Source: Candidatus Accumulibacter sp. 66-26
GTDB lineage: Bacteria; Pseudomonadota; Gammaproteobacteria; Burkholderiales; Rhodocyclaceae
Reading direction: 5' to 3'
Assembly: GCA_001897745.1 (NCBI GenBank)
Contig: MKUH01000019.1
Coordinates: 186,001-250,000, forward strand
Length of the DNA stretch: 64,000 nt
Under the pieces are notes generated by a model. It had not been told where the DNA came from and made no database searches. It was given only the letters and a program-made list of their open reading frames with translations. The translations under genes and the position numbers were made by a program. This document shows positions 38,721-47,823 of this stretch, piece after piece (the first letter of the stretch is position 1; every line of letters begins with the position of its first letter).

Positions 38721-39488
38721 GTGACGCGCCTGGCCATCGCCCAGCGGCTTTTCGCCGCCCTGCTGCTGACCGCGAGCGCCGCAACGGCGCTGGCGCAGCC
38801 GCTGGTGATCGCCATCACCGATTCGGCCGCCCCCTTTTCGCAACGCAACGCGCAGGGCGAACTCACCGGTTTCAACGTCGATCTGGCGCACGAACTCTGC
38901 CGGCGCCTGGAACGCCCCTGCCGCCTGCACACCATGCGCTTTCCCGAGATCCTGCCGGCGGTCGCCGCCGGCAAGGCCGACATCGGCATGGGCAATCTGC
39001 TGAAGACGCCGGAACGCGAGCGTCTGGTCCGTTTCTCGATTCCCTACTGGCGCTCGACGTCGAGCTTCATCGGCCCGCACGGCAGCGCCCTGCCCGCCGC
39101 CGCCGACCGCCTGCCGCAGGCCCGCGTCTGCGCCATCGCCGACACCCGCCAGCACCACTATCTCCAGCAGCTCAGGCGCGACGGCGGGAGCATCGTCGCC
39201 ACCCACGGCAACGGCGAAACCATCGACAAACTCACGCGCGGCGAGTGCACGCTGGCCCTGCTGCCGACCGTGCAGGCGCTGCCTTTCCTGCAGTCGCCGG
39301 CCGGCCGGAACTTCGCCTACGTCGGCGCGCCGCGCACGCGCCAGCACCTGGGCGGCGACGTGCGCATCGCGCTGCCGCCGGAGGCCGCCGAACTGCAGCA
39401 GAACGTCGACGCCGCCCTGCGCGACATGATCCGCGACGGCACGCACGAGCGCCTGTCGCGCCGCTACTTCCCCTTCAGCATCCTCTGA
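38721..39488 (+). CDS. Periplasmic family-3 solute-binding protein
   Basis: 255 residues from a GTG. A signal peptide (LFAALLLTASAATALAQ) precedes a SBP family 3 fold: LVIAITDSAAPFSQRNAQGELTGFNVDLAHELCRRL, then DIGMGNLLKTPERERLVRFS and RDGTHERLSRRYF at the C terminus. These proteins bind amino acids or similar ligands, but there is no ABC permease nearby. The next gene, two bases on, encodes a membrane GGDEF-EAL protein with a periplasmic domain, so this may act as a ligand sensor for c-di-GMP signalling rather than in transport. Confidence 0.8.
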   Translation: MTRLAIAQRLFAALLLTASAATALAQPLVIAITDSAAPFSQRNAQGELTGFNVDLAHELCRRLERPCRLHTMRFPEILPAVAAGKADIGMGNLLKTPERERLVRFSIPYWRSTSSFIGPHGSALPAAADRLPQARVCAIADTRQHHYLQQLRRDGGSIVATHGNGETIDKLTRGECTLALLPTVQALPFLQSPAGRNFAYVGAPRTRQHLGGDVRIALPPEAAELQQNVDAALRDMIRDGTHERLSRRYFPFSIL

Positions 39489-39490
39489 CC

Positions 39491-41584
39491 ATGGACGAAC
39501 GCGCCGCCCCGGCCGAAGCGGAAAACGGCACGCACATCTCCGTGCGCCGCCTCTCGCTCTGGCTGCTGCTGGCGCTCAGCGCCGCGATCGTGGGCTGCGC
39601 CGCGCTGCTCGCGAGCACCTCGCTGGAAGTCATCCGGCAGGCCGACCGGCACAGCGCCGACACGGCGCAGACGCTGCTCGGCGAGTTGCAGGCGGTCGCC
39701 CGCATCGAGCGCCTGGTCGCGCTCGGCGACGAACTCGTGAGCGCCAGCGAGCCCGAGCGCTGGCGCGCGGCCGGCACGGCGATGCAGGCCCTGGCCTACC
39801 ACCCTTCGCTGGCGGCGCTGGACGGCCGCTCGGAAAAAATCCGCGCGACCTTCGACGTCGCACAGGAAATCGTCCATCACCGCCAGGAGGACGCGCCGCC
39901 ACAGCGCCTCGCCGAACTGTGGAGCCCGCAACGCGCCTACCTGCAGACGATCGCCGACGACACCGCGGTCGCCGCCGTGCAGCGCACCGCGGGCATCTCG
40001 GCGTCGATTTCGGAAACCGCGCACCTGATCCTCGCCGCCTCGCTCGGCGGCAGCGCCGTCACGCTGCTCGCCTTTCTCGCCATCATCGCCCTCGTCCGCC
40101 GGCACCTGCTGCAACCGCTGCTCGGCATCTCGACCTATCTCGGCGACCTGCGGCGCGGCATCCGCGACGGGCAGCCGCTGCCGGTCGCGCGCAGCATCGA
40201 GATCGCGCACATCTGCGACGCCGTGCGCGACCTCGGCGAAACGCAGCAGGCGCTGCGCCAGATGGCGCTCTACGACCCGCTGACCGGCCTCGCCAACCGG
40301 CACGCGCTGGAAGTCCGCCTCGAACAGGCGCTGGCCGACGCGCGCCGGCACGATGCGCGGCTGGCGCTGCTGCTGATCGACCTCGACCACTTCAAGTCGA
40401 TCAACGACACCCTCGGCCACGCGGTCGGCGACGACTTCCTCAAGGAAATCGCGGCGCGCATCCTCGCCACCGTGCGCGATACCGACACCGTCGCGCGCCT
40501 CGGCGGCGACGAATTCGTGGTCACGCTCAACGACATCAGCAGCCCGCGCACCGCCGCCGTCGTCGCCGCCAAGCTCATCCAGGCGCTGGGGCGGCCGGTA
40601 CGGCTCGGCGAGCAGACGCTGCCGAGCACCGCGTCGATCGGCATCTGCGTCTTCCCGGACGACGGCGGCGACCGCGTGGCGCTGATGAAGAACGCCGACA
40701 TCGCGATGTACCACGCCAAATCGGCCGGCCGCAATTCGGCGCAGTTCTTCGACGCGGCCATGAACGCGGCGGCCAGCGAGCGGCAGACGCTAGAGCGCGA
40801 ACTGCGCGAGGCGCTCGACAACGGCGAATTCATCCTGCACTACCAGCCCCAGCTGTGCGCCCGCAGCGGCCGGGTCGAGGGCGTCGAGGCGCTGATCCGC
40901 TGGCAGCACCGGGACGGCAGCCTGATCCCGCCGAACACCTTCATCCCGCTCGCCGAGGAAACCGGGCTGATCATGCGCATCGGCGAATGGGTGCTCGGCG
41001 AAGCCTGCCGCACGGCGCAGCGCTGGCGCACCGACGGCGGCGCCGCGCTGGCCGGCCTGCGCATGGCGGTCAACCTGTCGGCGCACCAGCTGACCACGGA
41101 AGCGGTGATCGGCCAGGTCCGCCACGCGCTCGCCGAATCCGGCCTGCCCGCGGCCTGCCTCGAACTCGAAATCACCGAGAGCGTCGCCATGAAGAAGCCC
41201 GAGGTGACCATCGACAACCTGCGCGCCCTGCGCCAGATCGGCGTCGAGCTGGCAATCGACGACTTCGGCACCGGCTATTCCTCGCTCGCTTACCTAAAGC
41301 TCTTCCCGCTCAACCGGCTGAAGCTCGACCGCACCTTCGTGAAGGATATCGAGACCGACGCCAACGACGCCACGATCTGCGCCACGACGATCCGCCTGGC
41401 GCACAGCCTGGCGCTCGAAGTCGTCGCCGAGGGCGTGGAAACCGAAGCGCAGGCCGACTACCTGCGCCGGCAGGGCTGCGACGTGCTGCAGGGCTTCCTG
41501 TTCAGCCGCCCGCGTCCGGCCGACGAAGCCTTCGCCTTCATCCTCGCCCGCCACGCCGCCGCCGGCGACAGCCGCGCGGCATGA
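39491..41584 (+). CDS. Membrane-bound GGDEF-EAL c-di-GMP enzyme
   Basis: 697 residues from the ATG at 39491, two bases after the binding-protein stop. Two membrane helices (about 20-42 and 177-199) flank a helical periplasmic sensor domain. A GGDEF domain follows with Gly338-Gly-Asp-Glu-Phe342 intact, preceded by DPLTGLANRHALEVRL, then an EAL domain with Glu466-Ala-Leu468 and IDDFGTGYSSLAYLK. Both active sites look complete, so it could make or break c-di-GMP; net activity cannot be told from sequence. There is no HAMP helix-turn-helix of standard length between helix 2 and GGDEF, only about 50 residues. Its stop overlaps the next start. Confidence 0.92.
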   Translation: MDERAAPAEAENGTHISVRRLSLWLLLALSAAIVGCAALLASTSLEVIRQADRHSADTAQTLLGELQAVARIERLVALGDELVSASEPERWRAAGTAMQALAYHPSLAALDGRSEKIRATFDVAQEIVHHRQEDAPPQRLAELWSPQRAYLQTIADDTAVAAVQRTAGISASISETAHLILAASLGGSAVTLLAFLAIIALVRRHLLQPLLGISTYLGDLRRGIRDGQPLPVARSIEIAHICDAVRDLGETQQALRQMALYDPLTGLANRHALEVRLEQALADARRHDARLALLLIDLDHFKSINDTLGHAVGDDFLKEIAARILATVRDTDTVARLGGDEFVVTLNDISSPRTAAVVAAKLIQALGRPVRLGEQTLPSTASIGICVFPDDGGDRVALMKNADIAMYHAKSAGRNSAQFFDAAMNAAASERQTLERELREALDNGEFILHYQPQLCARSGRVEGVEALIRWQHRDGSLIPPNTFIPLAEETGLIMRIGEWVLGEACRTAQRWRTDGGAALAGLRMAVNLSAHQLTTEAVIGQVRHALAESGLPAACLELEITESVAMKKPEVTIDNLRALRQIGVELAIDDFGTGYSSLAYLKLFPLNRLKLDRTFVKDIETDANDATICATTIRLAHSLALEVVAEGVETEAQADYLRRQGCDVLQGFLFSRPRPADEAFAFILARHAAAGDSRAA

Positions 41585-41874
41585 ACTGCCGCCCCGGCTG
41601 CGCCGCCTGCTGCATCGCGCCGTCGATCGCCACGCCAATGCCGGGGCATCCGCAGGGCAAGCCGGCCGGCGTGCCCTGCGCCAACCTCGCCGCCGACCTG
41701 CGCTGCCGGCTCTGGCAACGCCCGGAGCGCCCGGCCTGCTGCGGCGGCCTGCGGCCGGCGCCCGACATGTGCGGCGCATCGCGCGACGAAGCCCTGATCT
41801 GGCTGGCCGCGCTCGAAGCGGCGACCCGCCCCGACGCGCCCGCGCCGTCCCGAAGCGGCGGGGCAGGCTGCTAG
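41581..41874 (+). CDS. YkgJ-family cysteine cluster protein
   Basis: 97 residues with the N-terminal cluster MNCRPGCAACCIAPSI (Cys-x3-Cys-x2-Cys-Cys) and further Cys residues in VPCANL, LRCRLW and ACCGGL, the pattern of the zinc- or iron-chelating YkgJ/YcgN domain. Function unknown in the family. Its ATG overlaps the GGDEF-EAL stop by four bases, so it is translationally coupled to it; its stop overlaps the uppP -10 candidate. Confidence 0.82.
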   Translation: MNCRPGCAACCIAPSIATPMPGHPQGKPAGVPCANLAADLRCRLWQRPERPACCGGLRPAPDMCGASRDEALIWLAALEAATRPDAPAPSRSGGAGC

Positions 41875-41877
41875 AAT
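41872..41877 (+). promoter_or_regulatory. Candidate -10 element for uppP
   Basis: TAGAAT beginning on the stop codon of the cysteine-cluster gene, 30 bases before the uppP ATG. No clear -35 is seen. Confidence 0.35.
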
Positions 41878-41907
41878 GCGCGCTTTCGCCTCCCGGAAGC
41901 CGTCCCC

Positions 41908-42732
41908 ATGGACCTCCTGCTACTGCTCAAAGCCCTCATCCTCGGCGTCGTCGAAGGACTGACCGAATTCCTGCCGGTCTCCTCGACCGGCCACCTGATC
42001 CTCGCCGGCGACCTGCTCGATTTCAACGACGAGCGCGGCAAGCTGTTCGAGATCGTCATCCAGTCGGGCGCCATCCTCGCCGTCTGCTGGGAATTCCGCG
42101 CCAAGATCGTCGATGTCGTGTGCGGCCTGCCGCGCGACCCGGGCGCCCGCCGCTTCGCGCTCAACATCGCCGCCGCCTTCCTGCCGCTGGCCATCCTCGG
42201 CCTGCTGTTCGGCAAGACGATCAAGGCCCACCTGTTCAACGCGCCGACCGTCGCCGCCGCCTTCATCGTCGGCGGCCTGATCATCCTCTGGGCCGAGCGG
42301 CGCGAGCACCGCATCCGCATCGAATCGGTCGACGACCTGTCGCTGCTCGACGCCATGAAGCTCGGACTGGCGCAAGCGCTCGCGCTGATCCCCGGCACCT
42401 CGCGCTCGGGCGCGACGATCATCGGCGGCCTCTTTTTCGGCCTGTCGCGCCGCGCGGCGACCGAGTTCTCCTTCTTCCTCGCCATCCCGACGCTGCTCGG
42501 CGCCACCGTCTACCAGCTCTACAAGGAGCGCGCGCTGCTTTCCACCGACGACCTCGGCATGTGGGTGGTCGGCTTCGTCGCCGCCTTCGCCGCCGCCTTC
42601 TTCGCCGTGCGCGGCCTGCTACGCTACATCAGCACGCACGATTTCACGATCTTCGCCTGGTACCGCATCGCCTTCGGCATCGTCGTGCTCGCCACCTGGC
42701 AGTTCGACCTGATCGCCTGGTCGGCGCACTGA
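41908..42732 (+). CDS. uppP: Undecaprenyl-diphosphatase
   Basis: Recycles undecaprenyl pyrophosphate to the monophosphate lipid carrier for peptidoglycan and O-antigen; confers bacitracin tolerance. 274 residues, about eight membrane helices, with the two diagnostic motifs [17 protein letters not shown] and [16 protein letters not shown]. Eight bases later the esterase gene begins. The product supports the undecaprenyl-linked glycan pathway encoded in the first part of the window. Confidence 0.96.
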   Translation: MDLLLLLKALILGVVEGLTEFLPVSSTGHLILAGDLLDFNDERGKLFEIVIQSGAILAVCWEFRAKIVDVVCGLPRDPGARRFALNIAAAFLPLAILGLLFGKTIKAHLFNAPTVAAAFIVGGLIILWAERREHRIRIESVDDLSLLDAMKLGLAQALALIPGTSRSGATIIGGLFFGLSRRAATEFSFFLAIPTLLGATVYQLYKERALLSTDDLGMWVVGFVAAFAAAFFAVRGLLRYISTHDFTIFAWYRIAFGIVVLATWQFDLIAWSAH

Positions 42733-42740
42733 GACCGCGC

Positions 42741-43319
42741 ATGGCCGACGGCGCGCCCCGCCTGCTCTACCTGCACGGCTTCCGCTCGTCGCCGGCGTCG
42801 TGGAAGATCGGCCTGCTGCGCGCCGAACTGGCGCGGCGCGGCCTCGCCGACCGCCTCGACTGCCCGGCGCTGTCGCCCGTCCCGGACGAAGCGATCGCCC
42901 AGGCCGAAGCGCTGATCGCCGCCGCCCCGGGACCGCTGACGCTGGCCGGCAGCTCGCTCGGCGGCTACTACGCGACCTGGCTCGCCGAGAAGCACGACCT
43001 GCGCGCCGTGCTGATCAACCCGGCGGTCGTCGCGCCGCTGTCGCTGGCCGCCTACATCGGCCCGCAGACCAACCTCTACACCGGCGAAACCTTCGTGTTC
43101 ACGGCCGCGCACGTCGCCCAGCTGCACGCCCTCGAAACCCCACGCGTCACGCCTGGGCGCTACCTGCTGCTGGTCGAGACCGGCGACGAGGTGCTCGACT
43201 ATCGCGCCGCCGTGGCGCGCTACGCCGGCTGCCGGCAGATCGTCGACGCGGGCGGCGACCACAGTTACACCCGTTTCTCTGAAAGGCTGCCGCAAATACT
43301 TGAATTTGCCGGGTTATAA
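42741..43319 (+). CDS. YqiA-like alpha/beta-hydrolase esterase
   Basis: 192 residues from the ATG at 42741. YqiA-type features: LLYLHGFRSSPASWK, the nucleophile elbow AGSSLGGYYATWLAE with catalytic Ser, VLINPAVVAP, LLLVETGDEVLDY for the Asp region, and GGDHSYTRF with the likely catalytic His. A short-acyl esterase in E. coli; the natural substrate is unclear. Its stop falls just before the -10 candidate of the next gene. Confidence 0.85.
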   Translation: MADGAPRLLYLHGFRSSPASWKIGLLRAELARRGLADRLDCPALSPVPDEAIAQAEALIAAAPGPLTLAGSSLGGYYATWLAEKHDLRAVLINPAVVAPLSLAAYIGPQTNLYTGETFVFTAAHVAQLHALETPRVTPGRYLLLVETGDEVLDYRAAVARYAGCRQIVDAGGDHSYTRFSERLPQILEFAGL

Positions 43320-43320
43320 T
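43315..43320 (+). promoter_or_regulatory. TATAAT -10 element immediately before the RNase II-family gene
   Basis: A perfect TATAAT ends eight bases before the ATG at 43328, so transcription would start on or next to the start codon. No ribosome-binding site is present in the short gap. Confidence 0.45.
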
Positions 43321-43327
43321 TCCGCCG

Positions 43328-45262
43328 ATGCATGTTCTTTTTGAAGAAGACGGCGCCTTCAAGACCGGCACCATCCTGACCGACAACGACGCGTCGTTGC
43401 AGGTCGAGACCGCCTCCGGCAAGCGCGCCAAGATCAAGTCGGCAAACGTCCTCCTGCGCTACCAGGAACCGGCGCCGGGCGAATTGCTGAACAAGGCCGA
43501 AGCCCTCGCCGCGGGGATCGAGGCCGAATTCCTTTGGGAGTGCGCAACGGATGGCGAATTTGCTTTTTGTGATCTTGCCGACGACTACTTCGGACACGCC
43601 TCGACGCCGGTCGAAGCGGCTGCGCTCCTGCTTGCCCTACATTCAGCGCCCATCCACTTCCATCGCAAGGGCAAGGGGCGTTTCCGCAAAGCCCCTCCGG
43701 ACATTCTCGCAGCTGCTCTGGCCGGCCTTGAAAAGAAGCGTCAGCAGGCGCTAGCCATCGAGCGCATGGCCGACGAGCTGCGCGCCTTCGCGCTGCCGCC
43801 CGAGTTCCCGCCCCTGCTCGACCAGCTGCTCTACAAGCCGGACCGCAACCGCCCCGAAACCAAGGCGCTCGAAGCCGCCTGCGCGGACGCCGGCCTGACC
43901 GCGCCGCAGCTGCTGGAAAAATGCGGCGCGCTGCGCTCGGCGCACGACTTCCACTTCCGCCGCTTCCTGCTCGAACATTTCCCGCGCGGCACCGCCTTTC
44001 CCGAGACCGCGCTGCCGACCCCGCCGGACGGCCTGCCGCGCGCCGCCGTCGCCGCCTTCTCGATCGACGACGCGGCGACCACCGAAATCGACGACGCCTT
44101 CTCGCTGCAGGAGCTGCCCGGCGTCGGCTGGCGCGTCGGCATCCACATCGCGGCGCCCGGCCTCGGCATCGCCCCCGGCTGCCCGCTCGACACCATCGCG
44201 CGCGAACGCCTGTCGACGGTGTACATGCCGGGCAACAAGATCACCATGCTGCCCGACGTCGCCGTCGAGCGCTTCACGCTGGCCGCCGGCCGCGACTGCC
44301 CGGCCGTCTCGCTCTACCTGACGGTAAGCCCGGAGTTCGAGATCGGCGCACACGAGTCATGCGTCGAAATCGTCCCGATCGTCGCCAATCTACGCCATCA
44401 CGACGTCGAGCCGCTGTTCAACGCGCAGACGATCGCCGCCGGTTTCGCCGGCGTTCCCGACTTCCCCTTCCGCGCCGAACTGCTCACCCTCTGGCAACTG
44501 GCCAACGCCTGCGAAGGCCGGCGCGGCAAGCCGTCGGCGGTGCAGGGCGTGAACGACTACAACTTCGCCATCGACGGCGACCTCGCCGACCCCGAGCAGT
44601 GCCGCGTCGAGATCAGCGAGCGCCAGCGCGGCAGCCCGCTCGACAAGCTGGTTTCCGAGCTGATGATCGTCGCCAACAGCACCTGGGGCGGACTCCTCGC
44701 GGAGAAGGGGATCGCCGCGATCTACCGCGCGCAGACCGCCGGCAAGGTGCGCATGACGACCTCGCCGCTGCCGCACGAAGGGCTCGGCGTCCCGCAGTAC
44801 GCCTGGTCCTCGTCGCCGCTGCGCCGCTACGTCGACCTGCTCAACCAATGGCAGCTGATCGCCTGCCTGAACGGCGACACGCCGCACTTCAAGGCAAAGT
44901 CTGACGCGCTGTTCGCCGCCATGCGCGACTTCGACCTGACCTACGCCGCCTACGCCGAATTCCAGCGCGGCATGGAGCGCTACTGGTGCCTGCGCTGGCT
45001 GCGCCAGAACGGCGTGGAGAGCATCGACGCCACGATCCGCCGCGAGAACCTCGCCAAGTTGGACCATCTGCCGCTCGTCCAGCGCATCCCTTCGGCGCCC
45101 GAGCTGAAGCCCGGACAGCGCATCCGCCTCAAGGTCGAGACGATCGACTTCCTGACCCTCGAACTCGCCTGCCGCTACGTCGAGACGCTGAGCAACGACG
45201 GCGACGCGGCGCTCGCCGCCGACGAGCCGGAGCAAGGCGTAGCGCCGGAGGAGATCGACTGA
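43328..45262 (+). CDS. RNase II-family (RNB domain) exoribonuclease-like protein
   Basis: 644 residues. The RNB catalytic centre is FSIDDAATTEIDDAFSLQ, with the metal-binding aspartates, followed by VGIHIAAPG, RLSTVYMPGNKITMLP and APQYAWSSSPLRRYVDLLN-type sequence (VPQYAWSSSPLRRYVD). The N-terminal portion (LFEEDGAFKTGTIL) is a short OB-like fold and the C terminus holds only a small S1-like strand set (LKPGQRIRLKVETID), so it is a reduced member relative to RNase R. Probable 3'-5' RNA degradation. It is followed after one base by the TonB-like gene. Confidence 0.88.
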   Translation: MHVLFEEDGAFKTGTILTDNDASLQVETASGKRAKIKSANVLLRYQEPAPGELLNKAEALAAGIEAEFLWECATDGEFAFCDLADDYFGHASTPVEAAALLLALHSAPIHFHRKGKGRFRKAPPDILAAALAGLEKKRQQALAIERMADELRAFALPPEFPPLLDQLLYKPDRNRPETKALEAACADAGLTAPQLLEKCGALRSAHDFHFRRFLLEHFPRGTAFPETALPTPPDGLPRAAVAAFSIDDAATTEIDDAFSLQELPGVGWRVGIHIAAPGLGIAPGCPLDTIARERLSTVYMPGNKITMLPDVAVERFTLAAGRDCPAVSLYLTVSPEFEIGAHESCVEIVPIVANLRHHDVEPLFNAQTIAAGFAGVPDFPFRAELLTLWQLANACEGRRGKPSAVQGVNDYNFAIDGDLADPEQCRVEISERQRGSPLDKLVSELMIVANSTWGGLLAEKGIAAIYRAQTAGKVRMTTSPLPHEGLGVPQYAWSSSPLRRYVDLLNQWQLIACLNGDTPHFKAKSDALFAAMRDFDLTYAAYAEFQRGMERYWCLRWLRQNGVESIDATIRRENLAKLDHLPLVQRIPSAPELKPGQRIRLKVETIDFLTLELACRYVETLSNDGDAALAADEPEQGVAPEEID

Positions 45263-45263
45263 A

Positions 45264-46148
45264 GTGAGCGCCGCGCTCCGCCATCCGATCCCGACGCCGG
45301 GGGCCGAGCGCACCCTGTGGCTGGCCGTCGGCGCATCGCTGCTCCTGCACGCCCTCGTCCTCTCGCTGCACTTCAGTTTCCCGGACGCCTCGCGCGCCTT
45401 TCAGGACAAGGCGCTCGACATCATCCTGGTCAACAGCCGTTCGGCGCACCGGCCGTCCGACGCGCAGGCGCTGGCCCAGGCCAACCTCGACGGCGGCGGC
45501 AACAGCGACGACAAGCGGCGCGCGAAAACGCCGCTGCCGCCCTCGGCGCGCCAGCAGAACGGCGCCGAACTGGAACAGGCGCAGCGCCGCGTACAGGACC
45601 TCGAAGCGCAGCAGCAGCGCCTGCTGACGCAGGCCAAAAGCAAGACGAAGGCGGCGCCGAGCGCCGAACGCCAGGCGCAGCCCGAGCCGACGCCGGGCAT
45701 CAGCGGCCGCGACCTGGCGCAGAGCGCGCTGGCCATGGCGCGCCTGGAAGGCGAGATCGCCAAGAACGTCGACGAGTACAACCAGCGGCCGCGCAAGCGG
45801 AACATCGGCACGCGCGCCGACGAATACCGCTTCGCGCAGTACGTCGAGGACTGGCGCCTGAAGGTCGAGCGCATCGGCACGCTCAACTATCCCGAGGCGG
45901 CCAAGGGCAAGCTTTACGGAACGCTCATGCTGACCGTCACCATCCGCAGCGACGGCGCGGTGGACAAGGTCGAGATCAACCGCTCGTCGGGACACAAGAT
46001 CCTCGACGACGCCGCCCGCCGCATCGTGCAGATGGCCGGCCCCTACGCGCCCTTCCCGCCCGACATCCGGCGCGACACCGACATCCTCGAAATCACCCGC
46101 AGCTGGTTCTTCACCAACAACGACAGCCTGGAAACCCGCAGCCGCTGA
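45264..46148 (+). CDS. TonB-family energy transducer-like protein
   Basis: 294 residues from a GTG one base after the previous stop. One N-terminal membrane helix ([19 protein letters not shown]), a long charged and Gln/Ala-rich periplasmic stretch with a coiled-coil-like run ([19 protein letters not shown]), and a C-terminal TonB fold ([38 protein letters not shown]). The usual Pro-rich Glu-Pro/Lys-Pro spacer is replaced by the coiled coil. No exbB or exbD is nearby. Confidence 0.83.
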   Translation: MSAALRHPIPTPGAERTLWLAVGASLLLHALVLSLHFSFPDASRAFQDKALDIILVNSRSAHRPSDAQALAQANLDGGGNSDDKRRAKTPLPPSARQQNGAELEQAQRRVQDLEAQQQRLLTQAKSKTKAAPSAERQAQPEPTPGISGRDLAQSALAMARLEGEIAKNVDEYNQRPRKRNIGTRADEYRFAQYVEDWRLKVERIGTLNYPEAAKGKLYGTLMLTVTIRSDGAVDKVEINRSSGHKILDDAARRIVQMAGPYAPFPPDIRRDTDILEITRSWFFTNNDSLETRSR

Positions 46149-46161
46149 GGAGGCCCGCCCG

Positions 46162-46989
46162 ATGACCGACCGTTACGCCGTCTTCGGCAACCCGATCGCG
46201 CACAGCAAGTCGCCGGCGATCCACGCCGACTTCGCCCGCCAGACCGCACAGGACCTCGTCTACGAAGCGCTGCTCGCGCCGCTCGACGGCTTCGCCGACG
46301 CCGTGCGCGCCTTCGCCGCCGGCGGGCGCGGCGCCAACGTCACCGTCCCGTTCAAGGAAGAGGCCTACCGTCTCGCCAGCCGCCTGACGCCGCGCGCCGA
46401 ACTGGCCGGCGCGGTGAACACGCTGCTTTTTGCCACTGGCGAAATCGTCGGCGACAACACCGACGGCGCCGGCCTCGTGCGCGATCTGTGCGCCAATCTC
46501 GGCTGCGCGCTCGCCGGCCAACGCATCCTGCTGCTCGGCGCCGGCGGCGCGGCGCGCGGCGCGCTCGGCCCGCTGCTCGATGCGCATCCGGCCGCCCTCG
46601 TCGTCGCCAACCGCACGCCCGACAAGGCGCGTGAACTCGCGGCGCGTTTTTCCGCTCATTTCGCTGCGCACGGCCCGGTGCGCGGCTGCGCCTACCCGGA
46701 ACTCGCCGGACAGACCTTCGACCTCGTGATCAACGCTACCTCGGCCAGCCTCGGCGGCGAGCTGCCGCCGCTGCCGGCGGGCGTCTTCGCGCCCGACAGC
46801 CTGGCCTACGACATGATGTACGGCAAGGGCGACACGCCGTTCATGGCCTTCGCCCGCGCGCAGGGCGCGGCGCGCGTCGCCGACGGCCTCGGCATGCTCG
46901 TCGAGCAGGCCGCCGAAGCCTTCTTCGTATGGCGCGGCGTGCGCCCGGACGGCGCGCCGCTGCTCGCCCGCCTGCGCGCCGCCGCCTGA
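46162..46989 (+). CDS. aroE: Shikimate dehydrogenase
   Basis: NADP-dependent reduction of 3-dehydroshikimate in aromatic amino acid synthesis. 275 residues with [16 protein letters not shown] for the substrate site, [14 protein letters not shown] containing the catalytic Lys, [12 protein letters not shown], the nucleotide loop [14 protein letters not shown], and the NADP-specific ANRTPDKA. Between the tonB-like gene and mtgA in the same direction, 13 and 19 bases apart. Confidence 0.97.
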   Translation: MTDRYAVFGNPIAHSKSPAIHADFARQTAQDLVYEALLAPLDGFADAVRAFAAGGRGANVTVPFKEEAYRLASRLTPRAELAGAVNTLLFATGEIVGDNTDGAGLVRDLCANLGCALAGQRILLLGAGGAARGALGPLLDAHPAALVVANRTPDKARELAARFSAHFAAHGPVRGCAYPELAGQTFDLVINATSASLGGELPPLPAGVFAPDSLAYDMMYGKGDTPFMAFARAQGAARVADGLGMLVEQAAEAFFVWRGVRPDGAPLLARLRAAA

Positions 46990-47008
46990 CGCCTGACGCC
47001 GGCCGCCC

Positions 47009-47704
47009 ATGCGCCGTCTCGCCCTCTGGCCCAAGCGCATCGTCCTCGGCCTGCTCGGCGTCGTTCTCCTCTACCAGCTGTGGCTGCTCGGCTGGGTGCT
47101 GTGGTGGGGTCAGATCGATCCGGGAACGACGCGCTTCATGGAAATCCGCCTCGCGGAGCTGCGCCAGAAGGATCCGCAGGCCCAGCTCAGGAAGCAGTGG
47201 GTCCCCTACGCGAAGATTTCGCCGCACCTCAAGCGCGCGATCATCGCCTCGGAAGACGCCAAGTTCGTCGATCACGAAGGCTTCGACTGGGAAGGCATCC
47301 AGAAAGCCATCGAAAAGAACCAGAAGCGCGGCAAGGTCGTCGCCGGCGGCTCGACGATCTCGCAGCAGCTCGCCAAGAACCTTTTCCTGAGTCCGGCCAA
47401 GACGCCGTGGCGCAAGGCCGAGGAGGCGGTGATCACGCTCATGCTCGAAACGCTGTGGAGCAAGCAGCGCATCTTCGAGGTCTACCTCAACGTCATCGAG
47501 TGGGGCAACGGCGTGTTCGGCGCCGAAGCCGCCGCCCGCCACTACTACGGAATTTCCGCCGCGCAGTTGGGCCCCGAGCAGAGCGCCCGGCTGGCCGGCA
47601 TGGTGCCCAATCCGCGCTTCTACGACCGCAACCGCAACGCGCCCGGACTGGCGCGCAAGAGCGCGATCATCCTCGGCCGCATGGGCGGCGCCGGCGTCCC
47701 CTGA
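47009..47704 (+). CDS. mtgA: Monofunctional peptidoglycan glycosyltransferase
   Basis: Polymerises lipid II glycan strands at the inner membrane. 231 residues: one N-terminal helix (RIVLGLLGVVLLYQLWLLGWVL), then a GT51 domain with AIIASEDAKFVDHEGFDW (catalytic Glu in SEDAKF), GGSTISQQLAKNLFLSP, and EVYLNVIEWGNGVFGAEAA. No transpeptidase domain, hence MtgA rather than a class A PBP. Confidence 0.96.
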   Translation: MRRLALWPKRIVLGLLGVVLLYQLWLLGWVLWWGQIDPGTTRFMEIRLAELRQKDPQAQLRKQWVPYAKISPHLKRAIIASEDAKFVDHEGFDWEGIQKAIEKNQKRGKVVAGGSTISQQLAKNLFLSPAKTPWRKAEEAVITLMLETLWSKQRIFEVYLNVIEWGNGVFGAEAAARHYYGISAAQLGPEQSARLAGMVPNPRFYDRNRNAPGLARKSAIILGRMGGAGVP

Positions 47705-47744
47705 AAAGCCCGAGATTTTCGTCCGTCGGCCTCCCCGGCAGTGC

Positions 47745-47750
47745 TAAAAT
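47745..47750 (+). promoter_or_regulatory. Candidate extended -10 promoter of mgtE
   Basis: TGCTAAAAT matches an extended -10 (TGn followed by TAAAAT) 74 bases before the mgtE ATG. The leader is too short for an M-box riboswitch, and none of its motifs is seen. Confidence 0.45.
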
Positions 47751-47823
47751 CGCGGCCTCGCCGCAGCGCAGCAAATCCAACCGAAACGCTTGAGATGCGT
47801 GGCCACAAGCCACCCGACGCGGG

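Noticed and set aside
47751-47823. Mg2+-sensing riboswitch before mgtE
   Set aside because: The leader is about 70 bases and shows none of the M-box conserved blocks.
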